This document shows, one piece after another, positions 42,082-50,750 of a DNA stretch of 64,000 nt. Position 1 is the first letter of the stretch; the number at the start of each line of letters is the position of its first letter. The DNA comes from Chitinophaga sancti (GTDB lineage Bacteria; Bacteroidota; Bacteroidia; Chitinophagales; Chitinophagaceae), in the NCBI RefSeq assembly GCF_034424315.1, contig NZ_CP139972.1:4898001-4962000 (forward strand), in the 5' to 3' direction. The notes under the pieces were generated by a model that was not told the DNA's origin, searched no databases, and saw only the letters and a program-made list of their open reading frames with translations. The position numbers and the translations under genes were made by a program.

Positions 42082-42483
42082 TTAAAAAATTTCCTGGCAG
42101 AGTTCTATAAGCACGCCACTGGTATCTTTAGGATGTAAAAAGCATACTAATTTATTGTCGGCCCCCTTCTTTGGTTCGGGATTTAGCAGAGTAAAGCCTG
42201 CGGCAGCGAGGCGAGCCATTTCCGTATGAATATCAGCTACATCGAATGCGATGTGGTGCATACCCTCTCCCTTCTTTTCCAAAAAACGCGCAATCACACT
42301 TTCGGGGTTTGTTGGTTCCAATAATTCCACTTTTGTTTCACCTTTCCTGAAGAAAGCGGTCCGGACTGCTTCGCTGTCTACCTGCTCCTGTTTATAGCAG
42401 GAAGTGTTGAGCAGTGCCTCAAAGAGGGGAATGGATTTCTGTAATGACTGTACAGCAATACCTATATGTTCTACTTTTAGCAT
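42082..42483 (-). CDS. mce: Methylmalonyl-CoA epimerase
   Basis: A 133-residue glyoxalase-fold enzyme that interconverts the (2R) and (2S) forms of methylmalonyl-CoA in propionate and branched-chain metabolism. Features are MLKVEHIGIAVQSLQKSI, KVELLEPTNPES, GEGMHHIAFDVADI and the closing FLHPKDTSGVLIELCQE; the His/Glu metal ligands fall in HIGIAV, HHIAF and IELCQ. A B12-binding protein of the mutase type lies at 59.0 kb, giving a second gene for the same route. The gene diverges from iscS. Confidence 0.94.
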   Translation of the reverse strand: MLKVEHIGIAVQSLQKSIPLFEALLNTSCYKQEQVDSEAVRTAFFRKGETKVELLEPTNPESVIARFLEKKGEGMHHIAFDVADIHTEMARLAAAGFTLLNPEPKKGADNKLVCFLHPKDTSGVLIELCQEIF

Positions 42484-42553
42484 GTTAGCAAATTAACACA
42501 AAATGGCTAAATCCTGTTCGTGACGAATTCGTACCTTGATGGTAGCAATTCGT

Positions 42554-42561
42554 TAAATTTG
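42554..42561 (+). promoter_or_regulatory. -7 promoter box (TAAATTTG) of iscS
   Basis: Exact TAnnTTTG, 18 bases before the ATG at 42580. CTTG at 42535-42538 is a possible but short-spaced -33 element. Confidence 0.55.
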
Positions 42562-42579
42562 TAGTATAAAATTTTGTGT

Positions 42580-43797
42580 ATGTTGCAACTGCCTGTGTAT
42601 TTAGATAACAATGCTACTACGCCCCTGGATCCAAGGGTGCTGGAAACGATGCTTCCGTTCTTTACGCAGCATTTTGGCAACGCCAGCAGCCGTCACCATG
42701 CTTATGGATGGGCTGCAGAAGCAGCGGTAGATCTGGCAAGAGAGCAGGTAGCTGCCCTGATAGGCGCGGATCCAAAAGAGATCATTTTCACTTCCGGCGC
42801 TACTGAAGCCGATAACCTCGCCCTGAAAGGTGTATTTGAAATGTACGCTGACAAGGGGAATCACATTATTACTACCGAAGTAGAACATAAAGCTGTACTC
42901 GATACCTGTAAGCACCTTGAAAAGTTGGGCGCATCTGTGACCTACCTGAAGGTGAATCGTGAAGGTATGATCGACCTGAAAGAGCTGGAATCTGCTATAA
43001 CTGCTAAAACGATTCTCGTAGCTGTAATGTACGCCAACAACGAGATCGGATCAGTTAATCCTATCCGTGAAATCAGTGCGATTGCCAAGCGTCACGGGGT
43101 ACTTATGATGAGCGATATTACGCAGGCTGCGGGTAAAATTCCTGTAGATGTAAACAAAGATGGCATTGACCTCGCTGCATTTAGCGCACATAAATTATAT
43201 GGGACTAAAGGCATTGGTGCCTTATATATTCGTCGTAAATCACCCAGAGTAAAGGTTACTGCGCAAATGGATGGTGGCGGACATGAACGGGGTATGCGTT
43301 CCGGCACCTTGAATGTGCCTGCTATTGCAGGGTTTGGAAAGGCGTGTGAATTAGCCTTGCATGAAATGGAGGAAGAAGGAAAAAGACTGGGTGCTATGCG
43401 TGATAAACTGGAAAATGCGTTATTGCAACTGGAAGAGACTTATGTAAATGGTAGCCGCGCACATCGTTTACCACATGTAAGTAATATTTCATTCAGATAT
43501 GTAGAAGGAGAGGCACTGCTGATGGGCTTTGGTAAGGAAGTAGCATTGTCTTCCGGCTCTGCCTGTACATCTGCATCGCCGGAACCCAGCTATGTACTGA
43601 AAGCACTGGGCCTGGGGGATGACCTTGCCCATTCTTCCCTGCGCTTTGGGTTGGGAAGATTCACAACTGAAGAAGAAATTGACTATACCATCAATGCTGT
43701 AACAGCAACCGTGAACAAACTGCGTGAAATCAGCCCCCTGTGGGAAATGTTCAAGGAGGGAGTGGACATGAACGCGATCGAATGGTCGCATGATTGA
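42580..43797 (+). CDS. iscS: Cysteine desulfurase IscS
   Basis: A 405-residue PLP enzyme that takes sulfur from cysteine as persulfide for iron-sulfur clusters and other cofactors. The N-terminus has VYLDNNATTPLDPRVLE; the PLP lysine lies in FSAHKLYGTKGIGALY; the catalytic Cys is in SSGSACTSASPEPSYVL, the mobile loop of group I desulfurases. The C-terminus PLWEMFKEGVDMNAIEW closely resembles the proteobacterial IscS tail that binds IscU. The ATG at 42580 is used, six bases after a TTG. The next gene is an IscU-like scaffold, but no hscA, hscB, iscA or fdx is present. Confidence 0.95.
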   Translation: MLQLPVYLDNNATTPLDPRVLETMLPFFTQHFGNASSRHHAYGWAAEAAVDLAREQVAALIGADPKEIIFTSGATEADNLALKGVFEMYADKGNHIITTEVEHKAVLDTCKHLEKLGASVTYLKVNREGMIDLKELESAITAKTILVAVMYANNEIGSVNPIREISAIAKRHGVLMMSDITQAAGKIPVDVNKDGIDLAAFSAHKLYGTKGIGALYIRRKSPRVKVTAQMDGGGHERGMRSGTLNVPAIAGFGKACELALHEMEEEGKRLGAMRDKLENALLQLEETYVNGSRAHRLPHVSNISFRYVEGEALLMGFGKEVALSSGSACTSASPEPSYVLKALGLGDDLAHSSLRFGLGRFTTEEEIDYTINAVTATVNKLREISPLWEMFKEGVDMNAIEWSHD

Positions 43798-43908
43798 TAA
43801 TACGGAAAAATCTGGCCGGATGATTGCATAAACCAACTATAGGCGGCCAGGCAGCGGGTTGAAAATGATAATAGCCGCTGGATTATTTGATGCTTTATAC
43901 TTATGCTT

Positions 43909-44352
43909 ATGTCTTACGCTGAAAGAGTACTGGAGTACTACAACAACCCCAGGAACGCCGGCACGCTGGATAAAAATTCCCAGCATGTAGGTACCGGGTT
44001 GGTACATGTCTCGGAATACGTTGATGTGGTGAGGTTCCAGGTAGAAGTAAACCCTGTCACTCACGTAATCAGAGATGCACGATTCAAGACCTTTGGCTGT
44101 GGTTCAGCTATCGCGTGTTCTTCTATCGCTACTGAATGGATTAAGGGGAAAACAATTGAAGAGGCCTTCCGACTCGATCACATGGAGATTGTGGAAGCGC
44201 TGAGTTTACCGCCTTCAAAAATTCATAGTGCAATTTTAACAGAGGATGCTGTGCGGGCTGCGATTAATGATTACAGAACGAAGAATGGAATGGAGCCTGC
44301 AGTGGAAGAGTATGATGAAGAGCCGGCTGACTATTATGATGAAAGGGATTGA
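43909..44352 (+). CDS. IscU-like scaffold lacking two of three ligand cysteines
   Basis: A 147-residue protein clearly of the IscU family: SYAERVLEYYNNPRNAG, ARFKTFGCGSAIACSS, TEWIKGKTIEEA and LPPSKIHSAILTEDAVRAAI align along its length. Of the cluster ligands known in IscU (Cys37, Asp39, Cys63, Cys106 in E. coli), Asp39 and the Cys63 equivalent (residue 64) are kept, while Cys37 is Tyr37 and Cys106 is Ser107. An extra Cys is at residue 70 in SAIACSS. The last 20 residues form an acidic Glu/Asp/Tyr tail. An ATG six bases upstream is an alternative start. It follows iscS by 111 bases. Classical cluster assembly looks impaired; a sulfur-acceptor or regulatory role is possible. Confidence 0.85.
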   Translation: MSYAERVLEYYNNPRNAGTLDKNSQHVGTGLVHVSEYVDVVRFQVEVNPVTHVIRDARFKTFGCGSAIACSSIATEWIKGKTIEEAFRLDHMEIVEALSLPPSKIHSAILTEDAVRAAINDYRTKNGMEPAVEEYDEEPADYYDERD

Positions 44353-44528
44353 TTGATTTTTATTTCTTGTCGTATTAAAATACATCCGGGGGGCTCCCCC
44401 CGGGTGGTAAAGTTTACTCTCTGCAATATTTTTCTGAAATCTGCGCTATATAGGGGGATTACTATTTAGGCTGAACATGCAATTTGATTGATGAATTATA
44501 TTCTAACGCTTGCAGCTTAAATAATATA

Positions 44529-44536
44529 TATATTTG
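44529..44536 (+). promoter_or_regulatory. -7 promoter box (TATATTTG) of gldFG
   Basis: Exact TAnnTTTG, 19 bases before the gldF ATG. CTTG at 44509-44512 is a possible -33 element with a 16-base spacer. Confidence 0.55.
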
Positions 44537-44555
44537 CACTTTCAGTCAAATTACT

Positions 44556-45290
44556 ATGCTAGCAATATTCAGAAAGGAAATCCATCAGTTTTTCAGCAGC
44601 ATCACGGGGTATATCGCTATTATCCTCTTCCTGCTGGCAAATGGCTTATTGCTATTCGTATTCCCCGACACCAGCCTGCTGGACTATGGTTATGCTAACC
44701 TGGATCCACTCTTTAACCTGGCGCCGATCATTTACCTGCTTCTTATTCCAGCTATTACCATGCGTTCTTTTGCCGATGAATTCAAATCCGGCACCATGGA
44801 AATTCTGAGCACCAAACCTCTCAGCTGGTGGCAGATTGTGAATGGGAAGTTCTTTGCAGGCATCCTGATCGTATTGATATCACTGATTCCTACTTTCGTT
44901 TATTATATCGCTATCCGCAAGCTTAGTGCTCCTGATACAGTGTTGGACAACGGTGGCATTGCCGGTTCCTACATCGGCCTTTTCCTGCTGGGAGCCGTTT
45001 TCACCGCCATTGGCGTGTGGGCGTCCTCCCTTACCACGAACTCTGTGGTAGCTTTCCTGACCGCTATTTTTACCTGTTTTATATTCTATTATGGATTCGA
45101 TTCACTGAGCAAGCTGCCTGCCTTTTCCGGTTCGGCGGACTACTACCTGCAAATGGCGGGTATCCGCTTCCATTACACCTCCATCAGCAGAGGTGTGATC
45201 GATAGCCGGGATGTAGTCTACTTTCTCAGTATCATTGCACTGATGCTCTATTTAACGAGATTGTCATTACAAAGAAGGATCTGGGATTAA
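44556..45290 (+). CDS. gldF: Gliding-motility ABC transporter permease GldF
   Basis: A 244-residue inner-membrane protein with six membrane segments. It is the permease of the gliding-associated ABC transporter with GldG and the ATPase GldA. The opening MLAIFRKEIHQFFSSITGYIAI and the segment AITMRSFADEFKSGTMEILSTKPLSWWQIVNGKF (with the loop SFADEFKSGTMEIL) are typical of ABC-2-type permeases. The ATG at 44556 is chosen over an earlier frame start because it lies behind a promoter box. gldG follows 35 bases later. gldA is not in the window, as in Flavobacterium, where gldA is separate. Confidence 0.9.
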   Translation: MLAIFRKEIHQFFSSITGYIAIILFLLANGLLLFVFPDTSLLDYGYANLDPLFNLAPIIYLLLIPAITMRSFADEFKSGTMEILSTKPLSWWQIVNGKFFAGILIVLISLIPTFVYYIAIRKLSAPDTVLDNGGIAGSYIGLFLLGAVFTAIGVWASSLTTNSVVAFLTAIFTCFIFYYGFDSLSKLPAFSGSADYYLQMAGIRFHYTSISRGVIDSRDVVYFLSIIALMLYLTRLSLQRRIWD

Positions 45291-45325
45291 ATTTAAGACT
45301 GTCACATTAAGTAATTAATCAGATT

Positions 45326-47029
45326 GTGGTTAACAGTAAGAAAAAATACCTGCAACGGGCAATACTCGTCATAGCTATACTGATAGGCGTTAATATCCTG
45401 GCCATGTACGTTCATACAAGATGGGATCTTACCGCCGAAAAGAGATTTACCCTTACTCCCAGTACCCGCCAGCTGCTCAAAGGCCTGGATAGCACTGTCA
45501 CCATCGAGGTATTCCTCAAAGGTGATTACCCGGCTTCCTTTCGTCAATTGGCGCAATCTACGCAGGAATTGCTGGAAGAATTCAGGGAAGCGGGTGGTAA
45601 CCGTGTGCAGTTTTCCTTCCAAAACCCGGGTCAGGGCCTGAATGATTCAGATCGGTTAGCCTTCCAGCAATCATTGGCTGAGCAGGGGATCATGCCTTTC
45701 AATATGCAGGTGCAGGAAGATGCCAACCAGGGATATTCTGAAAAACTGATCTTCCCGGGTGCCCTTGTACATTATGGCAGCAAAACCCTTGGTATCAATC
45801 TCCTGAAAAATCAGGGTGGCCAGGATCCGATGCAAACCATGAATAACTCCGAGGCATTGCTGGAATTTCAGTTTGCCAACGCCATCTATCAGTTAAAACA
45901 AAACCACCTGCCACTGGTTGGCTATATGCTCGGCCACCATGAACTATTGGGTGCCGAAGTGCTGGATGCCCTCACCAGTATGCAAAGCAGTTATCTCCTT
46001 GACACCATTACCTTACAATACGTTTCCCACATCCCCCAGGATTTTGCAGCCATTGTGTTTGCAAAACCACTTGACCGCTTTAGTGATGAAGATAAGTTGA
46101 AGATTGACCAGTATGTAATGAATGGGGGTAAGGTGCTCTGGTTTGTGGATGAACTGAATGTGGGTATGGACAGCCTGCAAAAGCATGATACATATGTGGC
46201 TATGGATCGTGATCTCAACCTGGAAGACATCCTGTTCCGCTATGGTGTGAGAATTAACCAGGACCTGATCCAGGATCTGCAATGTGATCGTCTTCCACAG
46301 GTAGTGGGGCATGTTGGGGATAAACCACAGTTTGACCTGTTGCCTTTTCCTTATTTCCCCTTGCTTTCTCCAAGTGGTGCCCATCCGATTGTAAAAAATA
46401 TGGACCTGGTGCTGAGTCATTTTGCCAGTTCAATTGATACGGTGAAGGGTGGGGAAGTCACCAAAACCGTGTTACTTAGCTCCTCTGCCAATTCAAAACT
46501 TGAGCGGGCTCCTGTACAGCTTAGCTGGAATGACCTTCGTGTAAAACCGAATCCCCGCCAGTTCCAGAAGCATAATCTACCGGTGGCAGTATTGCTGGAA
46601 GGACAGTTTACATCCCTGTTCCGCAACAGACTGAGTGCCGGTGAGCAACAGCTGATAGCCCAGGTAACCCGGAAACCTTTTAAAGATCAAAGTGATTTTA
46701 ATAAAATGATCGTCGTGAGCGATGGCGATCTTATCACCAACGCTATCTCCCAGAAAAACGGCCCTATGCAAATGGGTGTTAACCTCTTCGATCCCTCGAT
46801 GGTGTATGCCAATAAGGAGTTCCTGCTCAATTCGCTGGGCTACCTGACCAACAATGCCGGAATAATGGAAGCGAGAAACAAAGAATTGACGCTCCGCCTC
46901 CTGGATGCCGAAAAGATCAAGCAAAACAAGTCTGTATGGCAGGCTATTTGTGTCATTTTTCCCGTTCTGCTGATACTCCTGTTCAGGGTGATATTCCAGT
47001 TCATCAGGCAGCGGAAATTTGAACGATAA
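45326..47029 (+). CDS. gldG: Gliding-motility ABC transporter component GldG
   Basis: A 567-residue protein with membrane segments near the N-terminus (about 11-30) and near the C-terminus (about 538-558) enclosing a large periplasmic part. Features are RWDLTAEKRFTLTPSTRQLLKGLD, VTIEVFLKGDYPASFRQLA, and the LVGYMLGHHELLG and VMNGGKVLWFVDE strands of the GldG/ABC-type family. It starts with GTG at 45326, the only suitable codon before the first hydrophobic helix. It is translated from the gldF message, with the two genes 35 bases apart. GldG is needed for gliding, probably acting with GldF in export or assembly of a motility component. Confidence 0.9.
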   Translation: MVNSKKKYLQRAILVIAILIGVNILAMYVHTRWDLTAEKRFTLTPSTRQLLKGLDSTVTIEVFLKGDYPASFRQLAQSTQELLEEFREAGGNRVQFSFQNPGQGLNDSDRLAFQQSLAEQGIMPFNMQVQEDANQGYSEKLIFPGALVHYGSKTLGINLLKNQGGQDPMQTMNNSEALLEFQFANAIYQLKQNHLPLVGYMLGHHELLGAEVLDALTSMQSSYLLDTITLQYVSHIPQDFAAIVFAKPLDRFSDEDKLKIDQYVMNGGKVLWFVDELNVGMDSLQKHDTYVAMDRDLNLEDILFRYGVRINQDLIQDLQCDRLPQVVGHVGDKPQFDLLPFPYFPLLSPSGAHPIVKNMDLVLSHFASSIDTVKGGEVTKTVLLSSSANSKLERAPVQLSWNDLRVKPNPRQFQKHNLPVAVLLEGQFTSLFRNRLSAGEQQLIAQVTRKPFKDQSDFNKMIVVSDGDLITNAISQKNGPMQMGVNLFDPSMVYANKEFLLNSLGYLTNNAGIMEARNKELTLRLLDAEKIKQNKSVWQAICVIFPVLLILLFRVIFQFIRQRKFER

Positions 47030-47166
47030 GGGGATACCCGTTTCTAGATTATGGGCCGCCTGGCCTAAAAATCATGAACGGGAAATCTATTGATATGGCT
47101 ATTAGTAATAATATGGTTCCCACCGAAAAGCACACATTTATAACAATGTGCTAACGGTTATTCCCA

Positions 47167-47174
47167 TATATTTG
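47167..47174 (+). promoter_or_regulatory. -7 promoter box (TATATTTG) of murF-alr
   Basis: Exact TAnnTTTG, 141 bases before the GTG start. The long distance suggests a regulated leader. Confidence 0.45.
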
Positions 47175-47262
47175 CCATTCATTCATTTAAAATTGCGGTA
47201 ACCATGACCCCACATTAGCAGTAGACGTCAACTTTGTTTTAATTAATTCTATTAAGGGAAGT

Positions 47263-47294
47263 GGAACAATGAGGATGTCAAAGGTCATTGTTCC
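47263..47294 (+). promoter_or_regulatory. Inverted repeat GGAACAATGA-N12-TCATTGTTCC in the murF-alr leader
   Basis: A perfect ten-base inverted repeat ending 21 bases before the GTG start. It overlaps an 11-codon frame (MRMSKVIVPAK, 47269-47304). It could be an mRNA hairpin controlling translation, or an operator; there is no T run after it. Confidence 0.5.
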
Positions 47295-47315
47295 GGCAAA
47301 ATAAATTAACCACAA

Positions 47316-49817
47316 GTGTATAACGCAGAAAGTATCAGCAAGGTGCTGAAAGGTGAACTATTACAGCAAACAGGGAACCCGGAGATTGAACATGTGCTGC
47401 TGGATAGCCGGAAGGTAATATATCCAGCCTCCTCTGTTTTCATTCCTTTAGTAAGTTCCCGCAGGAATGCTCATCAATATATTAAAGAACTGTACGAAAA
47501 GGGGGTCAGCAACTTCATTGTCAGTGAAGCACCAGACCTGACCCTGTATCCGGCGGCCAACTTTATATTGGTAAAAGATACTATGAGTGCGCTGCAGGCA
47601 TTAGTAGCTCATCACCGTCAAAAATTTCATATCCCTGTGATCGGTATCACAGGTAGCAATGGTAAGACCATCGTAAAAGAATGGCTGTACCAGCTGCTGG
47701 AGAAAGATTACAACATCGTACGCAGTCCAAAGAGCTACAACTCGCAGATCGGGGTTCCCCTGTCTGTATGGCAGATGAAACCTGAGCACCAGCTGGCCAT
47801 CTTCGAAGCCGGCATCTCCCAACCCGGAGAAATGGAGCACCTGGAAAAGATTATTCGTCCTACCATCGGTATTTTCACCAATATTGGCGAAGCCCATAAT
47901 GAAGGCTTCCTGAACATCCGCCAGAAGATCAACGAAAAACTGGTATTGTTTTCCAAAAGCGAACTGCTCATTTATTGTAAGGACTACCTGGCACTAAATG
48001 AGTGTGTGAACCAGTTTCACAACCTGGTAGGAAAGAAGGAAAACCAGGTAGGTTTACAGCTCTGTACCTGGTCTCGTAAAACGGAGGCCGACCTGCGTGT
48101 GATCAGCGTAGAGAAAAATGGCAGCCATTCCCACATCGAGGCTTTATATAAGAATGAGTCACTGAATATTACCATACCTTTTGTGGATGAGGGTTCTATT
48201 GAGAATGCGATCCATTGCTGGGTATTGATGCTGCACCTGAAGATCGCTCCTGAAGTGATTCAGCAACGCATGGATCAATTAGGTAATATCGCGATGCGAC
48301 TGGAGTTGAAACAGGGTATTAACAACTGCTCTGTGATCAATGACAGCTACAATTCCGACTTAGGTTCTCTCAATATAGCGCTGGATTTTCTGCAACAGCA
48401 GCAACAGCACCCTACCCGTACCGTAATCCTCAGCGATATTCTGCAAAGTGGCAAGAGCGATGCTTCTCTTTATGAAGAAGTAGCCAGCCTGATGCAACAA
48501 AAGAAGATCGATAAACTGATCGGGATCGGTAAAAACATTTTCCGTGAAAAGAAGTGTTTCCAGCAGGTAGAGGGTTTGAAGAGTGCATTCTTCCTGACTA
48601 CGGAGGAGTTTATCCAGCAATTTAACCAGCAGGATTTTCAGCATGAAACTATTTTGCTGAAGGGGGCACGTGTATTTGAGTTTGAGCGTATAGGTAAGTT
48701 GCTGGAGCAAAAAGTACATCAAACGATTCTTGAGATCAACCTCAACGCGGTTGCTCACAACATCAGGCAATACCAGGCATTATTGAAGCCAACTACCAAA
48801 CTGATGGCGATGGTAAAAGCGTTTTCCTATGGTAGTGGAAGTTTTGAGATTGCAAACCTGTTGCAGTTCCATGGCGTAGATTACCTTGCCGTTGCTTATG
48901 CTGATGAAGGTGTTGAATTAAGAAGGACAGGTATTACCATGCCGATCATGGTCATGAACCCCGAACCCAGTTCATTCGATGCGATCCTGCAGTGGAACCT
49001 TGAACCTGAGATCTACTCCCTGCATTTGTTACAGCAGTTTGAAGAAGAAGTTCAGATTGCGGGCAAGACCGGTTTCCCGGTACATATAAAACTGGATACC
49101 GGTATGCACAGACTTGGCTTCGAGAAGAAAGACATTCCGGAGCTGGCTGCGATGCTGACAGATAATAATTACCTTACAGTCAAATCTATGTTCAGCCACC
49201 TGGCAGGTAGTGAAGATCCGGAACTGGATGAGCTGACCAGGCAACAAGGTAAGCTGTTCTATGAAATGAGCTATGAGTTGCAAAAGGCGTTGGGTTATGC
49301 GGTGATCAGACATATTTCCAACAGTGCGGCCATCTTACGTCATCCTGATCTGCAACTGGATATGGTGCGACTGGGTATCGGTATGTATGGGGTGGATAGC
49401 AGTGACGAAATGCAGGCACAGCTAAGACCAGTAAGTACGCTGAAGACCACTGTTTCACAGGTGAAGCACCTGGATACGGGTGATTTTGTAGGTTATAGTG
49501 CAAAATGGCGGGCGAAAGCCCCTGCTATAACGGCAACTGTTCGCATCGGGTATGCAGATGGTTATCCACGCAGTCTCAGCAACGGGGTTGGTAAGATGCT
49601 CGTAAGGGGGCAACTGGCACCGGTAGCAGGCATTGTGGCCATGGATATGTTGATGCTGGATGTTACCAATATTCCTGATGTTACCGAAGGTGATGAAGTA
49701 ATAGTATTTGGCGAATCCTTACCTGTACAGCAATTGGCGACCTGGGCGGGTACTATACCTTACGAAATATTAACAGGAATTTCGCAGCGTGTAAAGCGGG
49801 TATATTTCCAGGAATGA
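47316..49817 (+). CDS. Bifunctional MurF-type ligase / alanine racemase
   Basis: An 833-residue fusion. The N-terminal part (about 1-455) is a Mur ligase with VIGITGSNGKTIVKEWL (ATP loop), TNIGEAHNEGFLNI and VINDSYNSDLGSL, where the stand-alone MurF in this window has DAYNANPSSM. The C-terminal part (about 460-833) is a fold-III PLP alanine racemase: the Schiff-base lysine is in MAMVKAFSYGSG, and the catalytic tyrosine and cofactor region in RIGYADGYPRSLSN. LDTGMHRLGF is also diagnostic. The start is GTG at 47316. Fusions of this kind are known in Bacteroidota and supply D-Ala for peptidoglycan. Whether the ligase half is still active beside the separate MurF is open. Confidence 0.92.
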   Translation: MYNAESISKVLKGELLQQTGNPEIEHVLLDSRKVIYPASSVFIPLVSSRRNAHQYIKELYEKGVSNFIVSEAPDLTLYPAANFILVKDTMSALQALVAHHRQKFHIPVIGITGSNGKTIVKEWLYQLLEKDYNIVRSPKSYNSQIGVPLSVWQMKPEHQLAIFEAGISQPGEMEHLEKIIRPTIGIFTNIGEAHNEGFLNIRQKINEKLVLFSKSELLIYCKDYLALNECVNQFHNLVGKKENQVGLQLCTWSRKTEADLRVISVEKNGSHSHIEALYKNESLNITIPFVDEGSIENAIHCWVLMLHLKIAPEVIQQRMDQLGNIAMRLELKQGINNCSVINDSYNSDLGSLNIALDFLQQQQQHPTRTVILSDILQSGKSDASLYEEVASLMQQKKIDKLIGIGKNIFREKKCFQQVEGLKSAFFLTTEEFIQQFNQQDFQHETILLKGARVFEFERIGKLLEQKVHQTILEINLNAVAHNIRQYQALLKPTTKLMAMVKAFSYGSGSFEIANLLQFHGVDYLAVAYADEGVELRRTGITMPIMVMNPEPSSFDAILQWNLEPEIYSLHLLQQFEEEVQIAGKTGFPVHIKLDTGMHRLGFEKKDIPELAAMLTDNNYLTVKSMFSHLAGSEDPELDELTRQQGKLFYEMSYELQKALGYAVIRHISNSAAILRHPDLQLDMVRLGIGMYGVDSSDEMQAQLRPVSTLKTTVSQVKHLDTGDFVGYSAKWRAKAPAITATVRIGYADGYPRSLSNGVGKMLVRGQLAPVAGIVAMDMLMLDVTNIPDVTEGDEVIVFGESLPVQQLATWAGTIPYEILTGISQRVKRVYFQE

Positions 49818-49846
49818 TTGGAAATTCCGATTTTGCACATTATTAT

Positions 49847-49854
49847 TAATTTTG
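49847..49854 (+). promoter_or_regulatory. -7 promoter box (TAATTTTG) of lspA
   Basis: Exact TAnnTTTG, 16 bases before the TTG start of lspA. No well-spaced -33 element is seen. Confidence 0.45.
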
Positions 49855-49870
49855 ATAAAAATTATACCCT

Positions 49871-50527
49871 TTGAAATATCGTCACGTAATATTGATTGTT
49901 GTACTGGTGCTGGTAGTAGATCAGGCATTAAAAGTATGGATCAAAACCCATATGAACTTCTCTGATGAGATCATTGTATTCCCTAACTGGTTTAGGATCC
50001 ACTTCATAGAAAATGATGGAATGGCCTACGGTATGAAGTTTGGCGGTGATTTCGGAAAGATAATCCTGACCTTGTTCCGCTTATTTGCGGTAATCATTGG
50101 TTTCAGATATATGAAGAAACTGGTGAAACAGGATTATAGTAAGGGGCTGCTGATCTGTGGCTCGCTGATCCTGGCGGGGGCTGCCGGTAACCTGATCGAT
50201 AGTCTGTTTTACGGAATGCTCTTCTCTTCTTCCAACTATGCTGATGTAGCACAGTTCCTGCCTCCAGGTGGTGGATATGGTTCTTTCCTGCATGGTAACG
50301 TGGTAGATATGCTGTACTTCCCAATCCTGAGAGGTCACTTCCCTACCTGGTTCCCGATCAATGCCGGTGAGTCTTTCGTGTTCTTCAGACCTATCTTCAA
50401 TGTGGCTGATGCGGCAATTTCAGTAGGTGTGATCACCATCCTGGTATTCCAGAAAAAATTCTTTGCCGCACACCAGGAAAAGGAGCGGGCGCAAAAAGAA
50501 AGAGAGCAGGTGGCTGTAAGTAAATAA
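49871..50527 (+). CDS. lspA: Lipoprotein signal peptidase
   Basis: A 218-residue inner-membrane aspartyl protease that cleaves prolipoprotein signal peptides after lipid attachment. Four membrane helices are visible. Family motifs are VVDQALKVWI near the N-terminus, FRIHFIENDGMAYGM, GAAGNLIDSLFYG, GNVVDMLYFP and FNVADAAISVG; the last two hold the catalytic aspartates. A stretch of about 28 residues between GNLIDSLFYG and GNVVDML is longer than in E. coli and common in Bacteroidota. The start is TTG at 49871, as the next Met would remove the first helix. The many lipoproteins in this window are its substrates. Confidence 0.93.
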   Translation: MKYRHVILIVVLVLVVDQALKVWIKTHMNFSDEIIVFPNWFRIHFIENDGMAYGMKFGGDFGKIILTLFRLFAVIIGFRYMKKLVKQDYSKGLLICGSLILAGAAGNLIDSLFYGMLFSSSNYADVAQFLPPGGGYGSFLHGNVVDMLYFPILRGHFPTWFPINAGESFVFFRPIFNVADAAISVGVITILVFQKKFFAAHQEKERAQKEREQVAVSK

Positions 50528-50549
50528 GCACATAAACTTCTTATATAGC

Positions 50550-50581
50550 AAAGCTCCGGTCATATGACCGGAGCTTTTTTT
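50550..50581 (+). terminator. Terminator after lspA
   Basis: AAAGCTCCGGTCAT pairs perfectly with ATGACCGGAGCTTT, followed by T's, 23 bases after the stop. Confidence 0.92.
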
Positions 50582-50643
50582 ATTGGCAGATTTAACAATA
50601 AATTTTGAAATACTAAATCGCCGTATTACATTTGTCCACAAAT

Positions 50644-50660
50644 TCTATAGACTAATAGTC
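50644..50660 (+). promoter_or_regulatory. TCTATAGACT motif upstream of the TonB receptor
   Basis: TCTATAGACT at 50644-50653 followed by AATAGTC, giving GACT-AAT-AGTC as a dyad. The same ten bases occur before the TSUP gene. It lies 98 bases before the ATG. Confidence 0.4.
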
Positions 50661-50750
50661 GTATTAAAGAATGATAGCTCTAAAGCACTGGCCTGTAATT
50701 CATTAAATATTAATTACGACTTAGGTCTTTTACTAACACATATAAATTAT

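Larger units (their letters stand above)
47030..47315. other. Leader region upstream of murF-alr
   Basis: This 286-base stretch holds a weak hairpin AGCACA / TGTGCT (47129-47152), the promoter box at 47167-47174, a four-codon ORF MTPH at 47204, an 11-codon ORF at 47269-47304 and the inverted repeat at 47263-47294. The murF-alr leader would be about 135 bases, long for this genome. Confidence 0.5.

Noticed and set aside
44386..44403. CCGGGGGG-CT-CCCCCCGG palindrome after the IscU-like gene
   Set aside because: It lacks a T run and is not clearly a terminator; it was noted only as an isolated palindrome.
50583..50750. Longer N-terminus for the TonB receptor
   Set aside because: It begins with TTG, and the signal peptide starts only at the ATG at 50751.
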